A stretch of 64,000 nucleotides of DNA from Synaphobranchus kaupii (lineage: Eukaryota > Chordata > Actinopteri > Anguilliformes > Synaphobranchidae): positions 64,666,849 to 64,730,848 of the forward strand of contig CM056383.1 of assembly GCA_029718625.1 (NCBI GenBank), written 5' to 3'. The position numbers and the translations under genes were made by a program. This document shows positions 1 to 10,563 of the stretch, piece by piece. Position 1 is the stretch's first letter. The number at the start of each line of letters is the position of its first letter. Below the pieces are notes generated by a model. That model did not search any database. It was given only the letters and a program-made list of their open reading frames with translations, and was not told the DNA's origin.

Positions 1-761
1 TATGTGGAAATATGTGGAAGGGCATTAATATACAGATTGCAGAACGTATGTACAGAATTGTGGTTCACGTTATAGTTCAAATATCTTCTGAAATAATGAA
101 ACTGCACAACATGTACACACCTAATGGCATACACAACAGGGAGGCCTGCATAATTACATAAAATAAGATCTGACATGCTGAGAGAGAAATTCTGAATGTG
201 CTAATATGAGTTTAAAATTTAAGTCTAAGTCCCATGCCAGCAAAGAATGAGCCATTATTGGGTGTCTGATCCAGAAAGCTAACGGAAGGGAATTCACGTT
301 GGTCATTCTAAGTACAATGTAGACTGTGTTTATAATGATCATATTTTATCTCTGTTATGGGTACTCATCGTGGTTCAACTTAGACGGAGGAGGAGACGCT
401 GCATCTCCGTAAACACTTGGAAAGCAGCAAACTGTTTTTTTTTACTGTAAACTTTCTACTTTTACTGTAGATGTGGCGCTAACTACACTGAGTAACCAAC
501 AGAAGTACAGGGGATGGCTTGAATCACTGGCTGGTTTGTTTTATATGTCCACCATTTGTATTTATATTTATCTGAACCCTAGATATCTCTCCAAAAAAGT
601 TCTTCTGGTTATCATTATCTTCCGGATTTCATTCTCCAGGCATTAATTTCTGGTGATTTCTGTGAAATTATATTGCATCATCCCAGTGTAGCGGATGAAA
701 AGTTAATGTGTCAACACAGGCAATGGAGGAATCCAACAGAACTACTGTAACCTATTTCAAA
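1..761. other. AT-rich sequence, nothing recognised
   Basis: No ORF with recognisable similarity, no inverted repeat and no tandem array was seen. Short ORFs here lack codon bias or family motifs. It may be intergenic, intronic or old repeat remains. Confidence 0.5.
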
Positions 762-895
762 AAGGTTAAAGTGCAGACTTTCAGCTTTAATTTGAGGGGT
801 TTTGCACCCATATCGGGTGAACCATCTAGCAATTGTAGCCATTTTTATACACAGCGCCCCCCATTTTAGGGTACGAAAAGTAATTGCAAAAATGA
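762..895 (+). repeat. Fragment of dispersed repeat A
   Basis: This stretch matches the interior of the repeat found at 12006-13015 and 48040-48240. Shared blocks are a GTGCAGACT/TTCAGCTTTAATTTG run, a CCATATCGG-GTGAACC block and a C-rich run followed by CATTTTAGG. Its CAGTGAG-type terminus is absent, so this is an internal fragment. The intact left terminus at 48040 follows a TA, which suggests, but does not prove, a Tc1/mariner-type DNA element. Confidence 0.6.
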
Positions 896-907
896 ACATA
901 AATTATA

Positions 908-1224
908 CGTAACCTTTAAAGTCATCCATCCATATCTACTGCATATAAGGCAGCAGAGTGAGGGTTTGGGGCTCATTTGATACCTCAGACCCTTGATGAC
1001 TTGCATCCATTTAGCCAACCATGTGATCCATACTGTTCCAGCGTAATTTAAAGCCCCCCCCCCCCCCCAATTCCCATAGAGATCCATTCAAATGCAGAGA
1101 GGTTACAGTATCACTTCTTAGAGCACCAGAATAAGATATCAAGAGTATTTTGATGTTGCTGGGTCACAGACATCAGGAAGTCATGGCATACAAAGGATAT
1201 GCAACCAAGTATTAAATATGATGA
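908..1224 (-). repeat. Right arm of foldback repeat B
   Basis: The sequence is homologous to 63560-63900 and, inverted, to 6905-7150 and 13040-13260. Landmarks are ATCCATCCATATCTACT, CAGACCCTTGATGACTT, a poly-C run followed by CAATTCCCATAGAGATCC, and CATTCAAATGCAGAGAGG. Other copies show that B is a long inverted repeat with a small loop; here only one arm is present. The poly-C run (about 17 C) is longer than in other copies. Confidence 0.75.
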
Positions 1225-1884
1225 CTTTATTTAAGTTTATGTTAATTTGTCCAATTAGTTTTCTTTATTATTACAATTTTTTTACAGTTTAGAATAATAA
1301 TAAAAAAATAAAAACTATGAAATAACATAAATGTCATTATGCAGTGACTAAAAAAGTGTTAAACAAATCAAAATGTATCTTATATTTTAGATTCTTCAAA
1401 GTAGCGAGCCTTGATACCAGCTTTGCACTCTTGGCATTCTCTCAACCAACTTCATGAGGTAGCCACCTGGGATGCTTTTCCAACAGTCTTGAAGGAATTC
1501 CCACATATGCTGAGCACTTGGCTGCTTTTCCTTCACTCTCTGGTCCAACTCATCCCAAAATGTGGTAGGTATGCTGGTTAAGTGTGCCTTCAATTGTAGA
1601 TAACTCGTCCAACAGTGTCACCAGCAAAACAACCCCACACCATCACCCCCCATGCTTCACAGTGGCAACGGTGAAGTTCTAAATGAAAACTACTTGTTGG
1701 GGGTGCATTTCAAAAACAATTTTTTCTTATTAAAATTTTTGTTTTGGAAAGAAATTCATACATAGGCATCAACTTCACTATATACATTTGTCTAAGAAAA
1801 AAAATTGAAGTATTTAAGCATAAGCCTTTAGATCAAAGAGAAAGTGTGTCCAAACTCAACTGTGTCCTTTTGACTGGTACTGTA
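1225..1884 (-). mobile_element. Truncated Tc1/mariner relic
   Basis: The right edge (1844-1884) ends with an inverted Tc1-type terminus, reading TACAGTACCAGTCAAAAG on the minus strand and ending in TA. Going leftward, 1600-1680 encodes a piece of the central transposase (VKHGGDG type) and 1396-1593 the C-terminus. The catalytic core between them is deleted. A matching left inverted repeat was not found, so the 1225 boundary is approximate. Confidence 0.75.
1396..1680 (-). pseudogene. Tc1-type transposase fragment
   Basis: A 65-residue open frame contains the blocks IPTTFWDELDQRVKEKQPSA and LMKLVERMPRV, which are typical of the C-terminal end of fish Tc1-like transposases, downstream of the DDE glutamate. 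Upstream (1600-1680) a second short block resembles the VKHGG...VWGCF region. The DNA-binding domain and all three catalytic acidic residues are missing, so it cannot encode an active enzyme. Confidence 0.8.
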
Positions 1885-1887
1885 CAT

Positions 1888-1948
1888 ACATCCACACATA
1901 CATACAAACATACATACATGTGTATGTATGTATGTTTGTATGTATGTT
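1888..1948. repeat. (CATA)n/(TATG)n perfect palindrome
   Basis: A tetranucleotide tract switches strand at its centre, so 1896-1947 is a near-perfect inverted repeat with arms over 20 bp; both arms carry the same AAAC/GTTT interruption. It lies just beyond the terminus of the Tc1 relic. Confidence 0.85.
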
Positions 1949-2640
1949 AAATATAAAAAAAACATTTTGAAAATATGAAAAAATATTTTTATATTAAAAA
2001 TTGGTCAATAAATGTTCATACATACATATTATCCATTCTCACAACAGCACATTACACATACTTTGAACAGAATCCCAAGCTAACACATGAACACCTTCAC
2101 ATCTCAAATATTAGGCAGCCAATGCTGATTAGGCTGCCCAATTACACGAAATATCTGAGGAACAGGCTGCTCTTTCAGGTGGAAATGTTAATGGGATCGC
2201 TGACTGTGACCGCATTCCCATCGAGATTGTATTCATTCTTGAAGGAAATGGTTTAGAATAGAAAAATATACAGACATAAAAGTGAGAACGCTAATCATAC
2301 CAATGTTCCCAAATTACCTGAAGCCTATGCTTTGAAATGTACATTTCATCAATGGTGGATAATGCTGCCATATCATTGATTAAATATTAATTAATTATGT
2401 TTTTACAAACATACCTAGAGGACAAATATTTGTTGACACATTTGGCATTTTATAATGGTTGAATGTTCCATGTAGCAAGCAGATGAAGTCAAATTCTGCC
2501 CCTGAATAATCTCAATAACAACTCCAAAATATAGTAATAAAACCAGCTTGAACTGGGAGCTCAACTGAACATTTATCTTTTTATGCATTGGCTTTCTGAA
2601 CACAAGAAAAGTAACTTTGATCCCTCAGTCATTTTAGACC
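1949..2640. other. No gene seen; AT-rich
   Basis: No recognisable coding region or repeat family. The last part (about 2600-2657) reads like a short LINE reverse-transcriptase snippet (DPYQTSFLK), but it is too short to call. Confidence 0.4.
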
Positions 2641-2657
2641 CATATCAAACCTCCTTC

Positions 2658-3167
2658 TTAAAGGGGAACGCCGGGTTATTTCTTAAACTTCTATATCGAT
2701 TGTATATGTTTAATGTAAGTCTTGAAGCCTACCGCACTAGAACTGCACCTCCCGGTTCCCTTGTTTCCAGCTTGTTCCCAGACGCGCTGTGTCGCTCTGA
2801 TCTACGTCAGTGGTGGTTAATTCCAGCTGCATGTCTATACTATATACTGGAAGGTTTGAAATTGATCAGATTATCTGATAGATAAAAGTCTGATATGACT
2901 AAAGGGATGGCATCCTCATTATCTTCAGGTTCTTCCGAGTTCGGCGATGTAAAATTTCGCTATGAAAATCGAAAACATTGTATATAATATTGCCATCAAA
3001 AGTTTCCGAAATAGTACCTTCAGCCGCACGTACTGCTGTCGGCTATCCAAACTCACCACGCTCCTCAAATCTCAGTTCCCTCATAATATTGAAATCGTAG
3101 CATTCTCTTTAATTCAGGAGACATAATTTCTAAAATAAGTAGTCTACGACTGAAAATGCTCCGGAAA
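2658..3167. other. Possible inserted element, unclassified
   Basis: It starts with TTAAAGGGGAACGCC, a start common among fish short DNA elements, and lies between two LINE-like snippets. A short inverted pair AAAAGTTTCCG (2998) / CGGAAACTTTT (3161) is present. No matching right terminus was found, so the class and limits are uncertain. Confidence 0.3.
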
Positions 3168-3880
3168 CTTTTGACCATAAGATTTTGATAGATCAACTTG
3201 AAAAATGGGTAGGCCTCTCAGGAACAGTTGTTAAATGGTTTTATTCATATCTGGCTGGAAGGAATTATTGTGTTGCCCTAGGGGATTCTGTATCAGAAAA
3301 AAAGCCATTATTAACTGTGGCATTCCTCAGGGTTAATTTTCATAGCTTTGGTGATGATACACAGCTGTATATTTCTATATTTCCTGAGGATGAAAGCTCA
3401 ATCAGTTCCTTAGAAAACTCTGAATGATATTAAACTCTGGATGTCTCAGAATTTTCTTCAGTTGAATCAGGATAAGATTGAGATCCTTATCATTGGATCT
3501 AAGGCCTTGAGAGAAAGAATATCTAAGAACCTAGGACCTCTTGTATCAAAAATAAATCTCCAGGTAATCTAGGTCTAATCTTGGATGCTGACTTAAGCTT
3601 TCAGCCTCGTATAAGAAATGTAACAAGGGTAGCCTTTTTCCATTTGAGAAACATTACTAGAGTAAGGCCTTTCCTCTTGCCAGCTAAAGCTGAATGGTTA
3701 ATTACAAGTATATTAGAATACTGTAATGCTCTCTTCTCTGGTCTTCCAAAAAATATTTATAAACTTGTTCAAAACTCAGCTAAAAAGAGAGCTCACATCA
3801 CACCTATACTTGCATCTCTGCATTGGCTGCCCGAGAAATTTAGAATCGATTTGAGCCCGAAGAGCTAAAACCTTATTGTT
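3168..3880 (+). pseudogene. Degenerate CR1/L2-group LINE reverse transcriptase fragment
   Basis: Frames with many shifts encode conserved RT blocks in the right order: [18 protein letters not shown], then GDDTQLYIS (the place of the YADD catalytic motif, here GDD preceded by F), then LGLILDADLSF, then VAFFHLRNI, LEYCNALFSGLP and [12 protein letters not shown]. The endonuclease, the 5' part of RT and the 3' UTR are missing. The closest relative in this window is the fragment at 56702-57320, which shares the [11 protein letters not shown] wording. Confidence 0.85.
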
Positions 3881-4654
3881 TTCCACTGGTTTTATTATTA
3901 TTTATAAATTTTTTCTCCACGTATTTGCTAAAGTTCCTGTGAGATGGTACATCTTAGAGACTTGAAACTTGGCACACTCATCATAAATGTACGAAATTAA
4001 GTGTTTGAAAAGTGTTTAAAATCTCACCTCAATCAGCCTCATGGTGGCGATATAATATAATTTAATGTAATATCTCCCATACCCTTTGTCCAATTCCCAC
4101 CAAATTTGCTATGAATATTCCCTAGAAGCACATGTACTTGCACAATATCATGGATTTTCTGCTAATTTGCATAATATGCAAAATAGTTTTTTTGTTTCTT
4201 GACCAATTTGGACCAGACTTGGTACATATCATTAGTGTACCTAATAATACTTGCTAACTATATATCGGACAATAACTACAGGAAATGTGAGCCAATCAAT
4301 GTGAGATTGGGCGTGGCCTATCAACTAAATGGCCATAACTCATTGACCGTTAATTCAATTTGAACAAACCTTGAGAATAACGTTTGTAAGATACAACTGC
4401 GGATGCATGCCAAAATATGTACAAATCCGTCCATGGGGGCCGCTATAAACCTTAAAAATGTTTTTTTTTAAATGAATGGCTCAATACAATCCTGAAATTC
4501 TATATACATGGTCCAGGGCTGGAATTTATGAAATTGGCCATGACCTATCACCGGGACCACCAGTTTATCTTAACCACATGACTCGCAGGGATTTAAACTC
4601 GTAATTAAACTGTTATCCTCCAGTGGGGCTCTGTAGGCCCTGAAATGGCACAAT
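3881..4654. other. AT-rich, possible old repeat
   Basis: No ORF of interest. The wording (TTGGACCAGACTTGGTACAT, GGCCATAACTCATTGACCG) resembles widespread unclassified fish repeats, but no boundary or second copy was seen here. Confidence 0.35.
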
Positions 4655-5660
4655 CAAGTGAATAATTATCCAATTGAGAGGAAGAAATAAAAAAATTATG
4701 CAATTGGAGTTGCTAATTAAAACACTAATAAAAACAATTAGTTGACATAGTACATGTGGAGGCTGCAAAAGCCCAGCTCCGCCTCGTCTCCACCCGAAGC
4801 CTGAGTGCAGAGAAACCCAATTCAGTGCAATTAGCCGACGTAACTGCCATCCTGCATGTTCGAGAAAACAAGCCTATTAACTGTCCTCGCATTCTCCCTA
4901 ACATTCTTTATTTTGTGCATCAAGAAGTAAACGTGAGTACAGTTATTCATTACTAATGCAGCGGTTATGTTGAACTTCCGACAAGTTGAAAGAAGTAAAA
5001 GATAAATCAGGTGAAATGATGGTCACTTAATTTATTTAAGGATGTGCAGAGATTTTATAGGTAGGCTACTTTTAATAGGTTTCAAAAACTTCAACCGCAC
5101 AATTAATAACTTGGACAACTTGGCAATGAGAAGTTAATGCTCCTAGCTGTTATTCATTTTTTAATACTAATTATCCAATTGAGAGGAAAAAATAAATAAA
5201 TAATGCAATTGGAGTTGCTAATTAAGACGCTAATGAAAACAATTAGTTGACATAGCTCCGTCTCGTCTACACCCCAAGCCTGAGTGCAGAGAAACCCACC
5301 TGCGGAGAATTTAGTGCAATTAGCCTACGCAACTGCCGTCCTGCATGTTCGAGCAAACAAGCCTATTCACTGCCCTCGCATTCTCCATTTTGTGCATCAA
5401 GAAGTAAACACGAGTACAGTTATTTATTACTAATTTAGCGGTTATGTTGAACTTCCAAGTTGAAAGGAGTCAAAGTTAAGTGATGTGAAATGATGGTCAC
5501 AATTTATTTAAGGATGTGAATAGAATTTATAAGTAGGTTACTTTTAATACATTTCAAAAACTTCAACCGCAGAATTAATAACTTGGACAACTTGGCAGAA
5601 CTGTTCCTATTTCAGAAACCTGAATGGTACGTTAATGCTCCTAGCTGTTATTCATTTTCA
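4655..5660. repeat. Two-unit tandem duplication, about 505 bp per unit
   Basis: Unit 1 runs from about 4660 to 5160 and unit 2 from about 5165 to 5657. Both begin with AATTATCCAATTGAGAGG, share GCAATTGGAGTTGCTAATTA, CCTGAGTGCAGAGAAACCCA, CTGCATGTTCGAG and GTGCATCAAGAAGTAAAC, and end with GCTCCTAGCTGTTATTCATT. They differ by many substitutions and small indels, so the duplication is old. No coding frame is conserved between the units. Confidence 0.85.
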
Positions 5661-6060
5661 GAGAATTGAGTGCAGTTGGGTTAAGCTGTGTTTTCCTAGC
5701 AGGCTCAGCAAAATTCCGCCCGTAGCCAGACACAGTATCTTAACGGCAGTGCAGTGCGGACGTTTAAAGGCTATGAACGGTTCGCCCGTAATCCATACTT
5801 TTATCGAGCTATCTAATAATTATCCAATAATTTCAATACAAATGATTCCGAAAATACAACCCCCGGCCAGCAGCATCAGTGCTGAGCGCATGTGTTACAG
5901 GGTCAGAGCATATAAGTTTGTGGCGCCGCAAAATGGCTCTACAGAAAAATGTGTCACTGTCCAATGAATTATGGTTCTCACTGTATATCATACGGGGGTT
6001 TTAAGTATACTACATGTAGAATTTTTTTTTTTGCCTACTTAACTTTCTCATCCTGCACAC
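5661..6060. other. No gene seen
   Basis: A 110-codon open frame overlaps this stretch but has no recognisable family and starts inside the duplicated unit. No repeat boundary was detected. Confidence 0.4.
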
Positions 6061-6159
6061 TCAATAGTAGGGTATGGAAGGGTGCTGATTCGGACACAGC
6101 ATCTCATGGTTAAAGACCTCAAGGAAAAGGCACAGCAAGTCCTCTATAAGGGTGGCAGG

Positions 6160-6268
6160 AAATAAGGCCACCCACAGAGAGGCTAAGACATTTTCAGAGG
6201 AGGGATAACAGTCCTGCAGCAGTGGCTGGCAGGCAGAAGTAAATAAGGCCACCCACAGAGAGGCTAAG
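6160..6268. repeat. 28 bp direct repeat, 81 bp apart
   Basis: AAATAAGGCCACCCACAGAG followed by AGGCTAAG occurs at 6160-6187 and again at 6241-6268 with no mismatch seen. It may be a partial tandem duplication within an old element. Confidence 0.8.
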
Positions 6269-6399
6269 GGGCTAAACATTGTATGTACTGTGCACGGCAG
6301 ATAGCAGGTAGCAAGCTGATTGCTGTTGGAGTATGTGTTGAGGTATTTGTCTTGTGGGCCCAACCAGTATTGTGTTTATTTTATTGCTCTTGTTTTTAA

Positions 6400-6526
6400 T
6401 TTCTCTATTTTATTATCATTTGTATTTTCTGTTCTGTGCTGGAATGTGAATGCACTTTGAGCTGCATGCTTTGTATGAGAAGTGTTATACAAATAGTTAT
6501 TATTATGATTATTATTATTATAGTAG
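6400..6526 (+). mobile_element. LINE 3' end with (ATT)n tail
   Basis: The end reads CACTTTGAGCTGCATGCTTTG, then GAAGTGTTATACAAATA and a TTATTATTATTATTA tail. This is the usual 3' terminus of CR1/L2-group LINEs in fish. Upstream sequence is too diverged to show coding; it is a 5'-truncated copy. Confidence 0.65.
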
Positions 6527-6589
6527 AACATTGAGTGCAATTTTTAAAAATCTAAATCAGTGCAGTGACTTCAACAAGTCCCTGATTAC

Positions 6590-6900
6590 AAACCCCAATT
6601 CCAAAAAAAGTTGGAACAGTATGTAAAATTCACATAAAAGCAGAAAGCAGTGATTTGTCAATTCTCCTTCGCATACATTTAATTGAAACCAGTACAAAGA
6701 AAATATATTTAATGTTTTACCTTCTCAAATGTATTGATTTTTGTAAATATACGCTAATTCTGAATGTGATGCCTGCAACACGTTCCAAAAAAGTTGGGAC
6801 AGGGGCAAAAAAAAAAAAAAAAGACTGGGAAGTTCAAAAAACACCTGTTTGGAACATTCCACAGGTAAACAGGTGGTGCTATCATGACTGGGTATAAAAG
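6590..6900 (+). repeat. Dispersed DNA-element fragment (AAGTTGGGAC type)
   Basis: It begins CAAACCCCAATTCCAAAAAA, and the related string TTCCAAAAAAGTTGGGACAG recurs inside at about 6784. This wording is common at the ends of a fish DNA transposon family. It is cut by the B repeat that follows at about 6905. No transposase segment remains. Confidence 0.45.
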
Positions 6901-6904
6901 GATA

Positions 6905-7242
6905 TGAAAAGACTCTTGATATCTTATTTGCAGGTATTCTTACAAGCGATACTATAACCTCTCTGCATTTGAATGGATCTCTATGGGAATTGGGGGGAGG
7001 GACTAGATTAAGCTTTAAATTACACGGGAATAGTATGGAACCCGTGGTTGGCTAAATGGCTGTAAGTCATCAAGGGTCTGCGGTATCAAACAAGCCTCAA
7101 ACCATCACTTTGCTGCCAGATATGCAGTAGATATGGATGCATCACTTGAAAGGTTGTTTCTCCTGACTTATTTTTCCATAGAGTTAATTAGGAAAATGAG
7201 TCAGGAGAAACAGCCCTTAAAGTGATCCATCCATATCTACTA
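6905..7242 (+). repeat. Foldback repeat B: left arm plus central hairpin
   Basis: The left arm runs from TCTTGATATCTTATTTGCAG to GATATGGATGCATCACTT. It is followed by an imperfect palindrome (about 7128-7242) whose arms GTTTCTCCTGACT and AGTCAGGAGAAAC flank a loop of about 13 nt, and then by the first 40 or so bases of the opposite arm, after which homology stops. This copy shows that B is an inverted-repeat (foldback) element rather than a simple dispersed repeat. Confidence 0.8.
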
Positions 7243-9233
7243 TTTAAGCAAGTAAGCGAGTAATCGTAGATCTTATTAGGAGATGCCTGCATTTGTTTGT
7301 TTATACTGGATCTTAAACACCCCTGGGGCTGTGCAGACGTATCTGAACCATAGATTGTAGAAAAATAGATCTGAACAGCGTGAATGATTCATCGATTTTA
7401 ATCTAAGCAATAACCACAATATTACGTAACAGAGAATCCCAGGAGTCACCTGGATTGTGAAACGTTATGATTTATGCTATGACCCTCAGGTTACGAATGT
7501 TTCAACTTTGTTTAGGAGAAATCATGTTTTTTTTTTATTGATTGTTTGGTATTTCAAATACTACAGTATCCATGAGCCTCAGCATTTTTTTTTTACAGCA
7601 TTTCCACTCCACAGAAGAAGAAAAAAAAACTCATTTCGGACAACAGAAGAAGAAGAGCATGGCTTTTTCTGTCATTAAAAAGGAATCATTTATAACGCGT
7701 GAAAGTTTATTTTGGAACTCAAAAATGTACGGTGAGTCAAAGTTATTTCTTATGTGTGGCTCTGGAGGACTAAGTAGTCCCAATATTTAACAAAATTTCA
7801 CATATTTTCACAACAATTAGAATTTTGAAATTCAGGTGAATGGTAGATTTGATCTTCAGTAATGCGATTCTGGTATTAACTCAGTTTTGATCGGATAGTT
7901 GATTTCTCCTGTTAAGTGGTTGCGTGCAAGACATGTATCTGAACCTTACGTCGGGTCACAAATGAGAACTGCCTCAGTCTGAAACTAGCAAGGTCACGTG
8001 CGTTTGGGTTAGCACCGCTTAGTGCAGAGTGTAAGATAGAGCCCTATGTCTGTATATCAATTGTGTTGACATTTAACCTACTGCTTCTTATAAGGTACAA
8101 TGTTGGTGTACTGGTAAAACTGCTTAACCCATTCCAGTACCCCCTGACCCCAGACATACAGACAGTAGAGCAGATGCAGAAGAGCCTCCTGTCATGTGGA
8201 AGAAATGCTTCAAGGATGACCCGGCCTGCTGGAGCTGTCTGTACACAGCGCTGCCACTGCTGCAAGTGTCCTCAAACCCCTGCCGACAACAAACACAGTC
8301 CTGAAAAAAATCCATTAGACACTTTGCCCAAAAGGCCCGGAACTTGCACAAACCACCCAGAATTGTAAAGCCCTTGCGCAAAAATGTTTAATTCAGACTT
8401 TCCAGATCATTCACACCCTTGTAAGTCAAGCTCACTTATTATGCAGCTCGAGGAGTCTGCCCCCCTCACTATTTGTATCCTGCACTTTTCCATAGCCTCA
8501 GCGCATTAAACATCCTTTATTTCTCAGGGTGGCCCATTAACACATCTGTCAAGTTAATTATCAAGTCGCTGCTGACTGCTTGGCAGTATCCACTTTGTAA
8601 ACTGGCACTGGCAAGACACGAAAAGTCATCAAATATCCTACAGGAGTTTGTGCATATAAGTTCAGTTTTGTTCGGTAGCTTGAAATTATATTTAGGCCAG
8701 TTACCAACAACCCCTACCCTCACCAACAGAAAAGCCATGTAGTAAAAAAAAGTCCAATATTTAATATATAAGGGATGATGTCTAATAAGTCCTTTGTCAA
8801 AAAACAGGACAGGGGCTTATTGAACTGCAAGGACAAGCGGAAGGGAAAGATGAATAGTGAATCTGGCAGAAAATAAGAAACAGAACTTTTGAAAGCCTCT
8901 ATTCCACCCTTCCAAATAGTTGAGGGCATTTCTTTCAAAGTCATAAGTGAATTACAGATTGCTAAAATATGGCTTGGAAGTAATATGATTTTTAAAGAGA
9001 AAGAAAAGCCTGGGTTTGGTAGATATTTTAAAGCCAAAACATGTATGAATAGACCACCAGTGATATTTACTGCAGGAGATCTAAACATTTAAAGAGTTAC
9101 ATACATAAAACATAAAGACATACAGTATGTACTTAACACTGAAGTTGTAATGTAGTAATTCATGCATTATTAAAGAGAACCATTTGCAACCAATATCTGA
9201 AGTATAGTAAAGTCACTGTTGCTTGCTTCTTTT
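7243..9233. other. No gene recognised
   Basis: There are several open frames around 7457-7790, 8044-8381 and 8473-9092, but none shows a family motif, and overlapping frames on both strands are equally open. The 8150-8330 segment is the most codon-like, but I do not recognise it and saw no convincing splice pair. No mobile-element termini were detected. Confidence 0.4.
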
Positions 9234-9660
9234 GGATGGCATGTATGCCATCTGCCCAGTTACGTCTTGGCGGGGCATGCCCCATACATACACAGCACCG
9301 CGAGTTTGGCACTTTTAAGGGTTTCCTACAGAAATAACCACAATGACCACAGACTCTCAGCCCTTAAGAATGTTTCTGTACCTTCTGACCTCATATAAAC
9401 ACACTGAATTCAGCTCCAACTTCACAGCCCCCAACTTTTTTGCAAAGGTTTTGCAATTTTTCTCCTTCTTTTTCCTGCCGATTTCATTATCACAAATGCT
9501 CCAGTCCCACAATCAACAATTCTCCCCATTGGAGAGTTATTGGAGGTTTACCTTTACTTCTGCCACTGACATCGTTCAAAGTAGCCGACTTCTGACCGTG
9601 ATTCCAGCTCGCCGAGGCCGCATGTATGCGACAATTCTCCCCTGCCGAGTACATTCTTAA
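9234..9660 (-). repeat. End fragment of inverted-repeat family C
   Basis: Positions 9234-9460 match the reverse complement of 25390-25589. Shared features are a GGATGGCATGTATGCCATC palindrome, CTTGGCGGGGCATGCCCCAT, GGTTTCCTACAGAAATAACC, and CTCAGCCCTTAAGAATG with GTACCTTCTGAC. The opposite terminus was not found, so this is a truncated copy. Confidence 0.75.
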
Positions 9661-9674
9661 GGGTTGAGAGTCAA

Positions 9675-9893
9675 GGGTGGCAGTGTAGCACAGTGGTTAA
9701 GGAACTGGGCTTGGAACCGAAAGGTTGCAGGTTCGATTCCCAGGTACGACACTGCCGTTGTACCCTTGAGCAAGGTACTTCACCTGCATTGCTTCAGTAT
9801 ATATCCAGCTGCATAAATGGATACTATGTATAAATGCAAATGCTGTGTAAGTCGCTCTGGATAAGAGCGTCTGCTAAATGCCTATAATGTAAC
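9675..9893 (+). mobile_element. tRNA-derived SINE with L2-type 3' tail
   Basis: The tRNA-like head has a Pol III A box (TAGCACAGTGG, 9686-9696) and a B box (GGTTCGATTCC, 9730-9740). The body CCTTGAGCAAGGTACTTCAC is shared with copies at 46642 and 50234. The tail GTCGCTCTGGATAAGAGCG with CTGCTAAATG (from about 9850) is the 3' tail of the eel/teleost L2 LINE group, which is thought to mobilise such SINEs in trans. The copy is complete or nearly so. Confidence 0.9.
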
Positions 9894-10563
9894 CATCATA
9901 TCACAGCAGTGGCGTACCATGGGAGTAGAACTAGGCCTTCTGTAAACTTACCATTAACGGATGATCACTCTCAATCTGTTTCCGTTTACTTTGCCTGATT
10001 GTCAATCAAATAATTGTTTCACTCAATAACCAAGAACTATAAGTAAATTATTAGGCTACAAAGTTATTTTTAGATAGCATTATTGTTCTGTGCATCATAA
10101 ACTTGTGTTGCATTTTTCTCTATCCACATTTATGATGATGCGTTATCATGCGAAGATTCTGACTTTAAATGCACCATGTTTAAATGTTCAACGTTTTGTA
10201 GATTTTTGTAAATTAGTTTTTCTAGCCTGAATTATGCATTGCTCTCAAAGATTCGAGACACTTAAGAGGCTGTCCTCTTTAAATTTATGCTTTCTAATGT
10301 TTAAATCGCTTTGACTAATTTGAGTGTCGTCTTAAAATTAATTGCATTCTTTAACGCATTCAGATTATTGCCTGATCCTTGTTAAACAATCTCAAGTTGT
10401 CTCTTTGTTGTTATAATTTCTAAATCATTATAGGCTACAAATTGGTCTACAAATTGATTATTCAGCGAATTAATTGTTTGATTGTTAGGCTACTCAAGCT
10501 AAATAAACGGAACCAAGTAATCCTGTACACCCCACTTTTTCCAACGCACCGGCCATTGCTAGA
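9894..10563. other. AT-rich, nothing recognised
   Basis: No ORF, inverted repeat or family match was seen between the SINE and the DD37E element. Confidence 0.5.

Noticed and set aside
5635..5967. 110-codon plus-strand ORF
   Set aside because: Begins inside the duplicated 505 bp unit; the frame is not open in the other unit and no family fits.
8044..8381. Codon-like, Cys-rich frames on both strands, considered as a possible host exon
   Set aside because: No recognised family, no convincing splice sites flanking one consistent frame, and overlapping frames on both strands are equally open.
9675..9760. tRNA gene from A and B boxes
   Set aside because: The sequence is the head of a SINE with a body and L2 tail, repeated at 46642 and 50234; the cloverleaf arms do not pair as a functional tRNA.
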